Shown here piece after piece: positions 37,004-37,747 of a stretch of DNA of 37,747 bases; position 1 is the first letter of the stretch; each line of letters starts with the position of its first letter. Position numbers and translations under genes: made by a program. The DNA comes from a virus. The DNA is taken from IMG/VR virus record IMGVR_UViG_3300033233_000094, positions 1-37,747 of that record; one strand, written 5' to 3'. The notes under the pieces are model-generated. The model did no database searches, was not told the DNA's origin, and saw only the letters and a program-made list of their open reading frames with translations.

Positions 37004-37321
37004 TTACATAAAGTTTTTAATTTTTAATATCGTTTCAATTTGAATTACCTTATCGCAAGTTTCTTTCAACTCTTTTCTAATCCCTTCTATTTCGCTTCTT
37101 AATTCATTGATTTGTAATTGAATATGATATAAATCATTAGTTTCTAACTTTTCTAAACTACCATTTAGCTTTTCATCTAATGCATCAATGCGTTCACTTA
37201 TATGGTTATTATTCTTTACTTTTAATAAGTCATTTAATTCTTTGAATAAAAAAATCAGTGCTACAATTATCGCTACTCCACCACCATATTGAACAAGTAA
37301 TCTGTAAATCTCCGTGTCCAT
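37004..37321 (-). CDS. Membrane-anchored coiled-coil protein
   Basis: This 105-residue protein has one N-terminal membrane segment (YGGGVAIIVALIFLFKEL) followed by a long coiled coil (ERIDALDEKLNGSLEKLE, then RSEIEGIRKELKETCDKV). It resembles XhlA-like or spanin-like lysis accessories in shape, but no lipobox or partner is seen. It lies 27 bases before the phosphoesterase gene. Confidence 0.6.
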   Translation of the reverse strand: MDTEIYRLLVQYGGGVAIIVALIFLFKELNDLLKVKNNNHISERIDALDEKLNGSLEKLETNDLYHIQLQINELRSEIEGIRKELKETCDKVIQIETILKIKNFM

Positions 37322-37337
37322 ATTCGTTGAAAATTAT

Positions 37338-37685
37338 TTACTGATTATTATCTGATTGCGTTTCTGATAAGTTTTGCTTATTATTTTTTCGTATCTCTTT
37401 CAGTGCTTTTTCTACAAAAGCATTAGCACTGGTTAAAATATCATCTTTTTTATACCCACCTTTTTCAATATGTTTTTTAATTTCATCTTTTATATTACTT
37501 TCTTCCACCAATCCTCCTATTTTCTGTTCTACTTCTAATACAATATCATGGTATGAGCCATATAACTGTTCGCACTCAGAGCATCTAATATCAGCAAACA
37601 TTTGAGGGTCAAAAGGTTGCCCATCCGGAATCTCCATTTCACCAATGCCTTTATTACAAAATCTACATTTAAGTGTATATTTCAT
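37338..37685 (-). CDS. Zinc-binding protein, 115 aa
   Basis: ATG at 37685 is chosen over a TTG two codons earlier. The product begins MKYTLKCRFCNKGIGEMEIP with two CxxC pairs (KCRFCN, IRCSECEQ) forming a zinc site, then a helical C-terminus with many lysines (KKHIEKGGYKKDDI). Its start lies 27 bases after the stop of the fibre gene on the circle, so the fibre and this gene may be co-transcribed. No family is recognised beyond a zinc ribbon. Confidence 0.65.
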   Translation of the reverse strand: MKYTLKCRFCNKGIGEMEIPDGQPFDPQMFADIRCSECEQLYGSYHDIVLEVEQKIGGLVEESNIKDEIKKHIEKGGYKKDDILTSANAFVEKALKEIRKNNKQNLSETQSDNNQ

Positions 37686-37714
37686 AGTCAATGATTATTA
37701 AAAGTTATTTTCTA

Positions 37715-37741
37715 ATGGTTTAATTTGAAATTTAATATCTT
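37715..37741. repeat. Right copy of 27-bp terminal direct repeat
   Basis: These 27 bases repeat 1-27 exactly. The minus-strand frame of the fibre gene continues through this copy and ends at TAG (37712-37714). The codons here, KILNFKLNH, repeat those at the left edge. Confidence 0.9.
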
Positions 37742-37747
37742 GCATAG

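Noticed and set aside
1-37747. Recoded stop codons (TGA or TAG read through)
   Set aside because: TGA, TAG and TAA all end genes at sensible points (for example TGA at 2955, 7652 and 24297).
1-37747. CRISPR array, tRNA gene, integrase or insertion sequence
   Set aside because: No spaced direct repeats, cloverleaf, tyrosine/serine recombinase motifs or transposase were found on either strand.

Overview
The window looks like one complete, circularly closed phage genome of about 37.7 kb. It is visibly AT-rich, and every gene I can support lies on the minus strand, so transcription runs from high to low coordinates. The first 27 bases recur near the right edge (37715-37741), and the fibre gene that runs off the left edge continues in frame across the join to a stop just inside the right edge. 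TGA is used as a stop (ends of the genes at 2955, 7652 and 24297), so the standard bacterial code applies. The promoters are sigma70-like (TTGAYT, 17 or 18 bases, TATAAT), which points to a bacterial host. Most start codons lack a Shine-Dalgarno site and follow A/T-rich leaders, often ending AACTATG. The host is not identifiable; a Patescibacteria-like host is only a guess. I see no integrase, DNA polymerase, replicative helicase or tRNA gene.

Virion half (1-18.8 kb, transcribed right to left): TerL, a portal with a fused Mu gpF-like minor head domain, a ChaB/Mu gpI-like protease with a nested scaffold, a decoration protein, the major capsid protein, a 55-aa protein, a beta-domain protein, a large virion protein with twenty 18-residue repeats, head-tail connector and completion proteins, the tail tube, tail chaperones joined by a -1 frameshift, a tape measure, a baseplate hub-like protein and two fibre-like proteins. 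This is a siphovirus-type particle with a Mu-like head gene set.

DNA modification island (18.7-23.4 kb): queD, queE, folE, a phosphoribosyltransferase-HAD fusion, queC and a DpdA-like DNA guanine transglycosylase form one tight operon that runs directly into terL. Together they should make preQ0 from GTP and swap it into DNA in place of guanine. The DpdA-like protein carries a long C-terminal helical domain in the place where a small terminase is expected, and this domain has its own possible internal start. The layout suggests a link between base modification and packaging.

Middle region (23.4-33.4 kb): small DNA-binding and membrane proteins, an HNH nuclease, a papain-like peptidase with a peptidoglycan-binding domain, a DUF1016-like protein, an SSB-like protein, a PD-(D/E)XK nuclease, a class II glutamine amidotransferase paired with an amidoligase, three small genes with hairpin leaders, and a replication initiator-like gene. 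The initiator has a strong promoter and a leader with two overlapping inverted repeats. The gap at 32.0-32.3 kb holds two consensus promoters, a terminator and a perfect DnaA box, and is the best origin candidate.

Right region (33.5-37.7 kb): a holin-like and lysozyme-like lysis pair, a roughly 250-base structured RNA candidate, and a block of genes (HNH, HExxH protease, two tandem zinc ribbons, metallophosphoesterase) with strong GGAGGT ribosome binding sites unlike the rest of the genome. A membrane coiled-coil protein and a zinc protein complete the circle.
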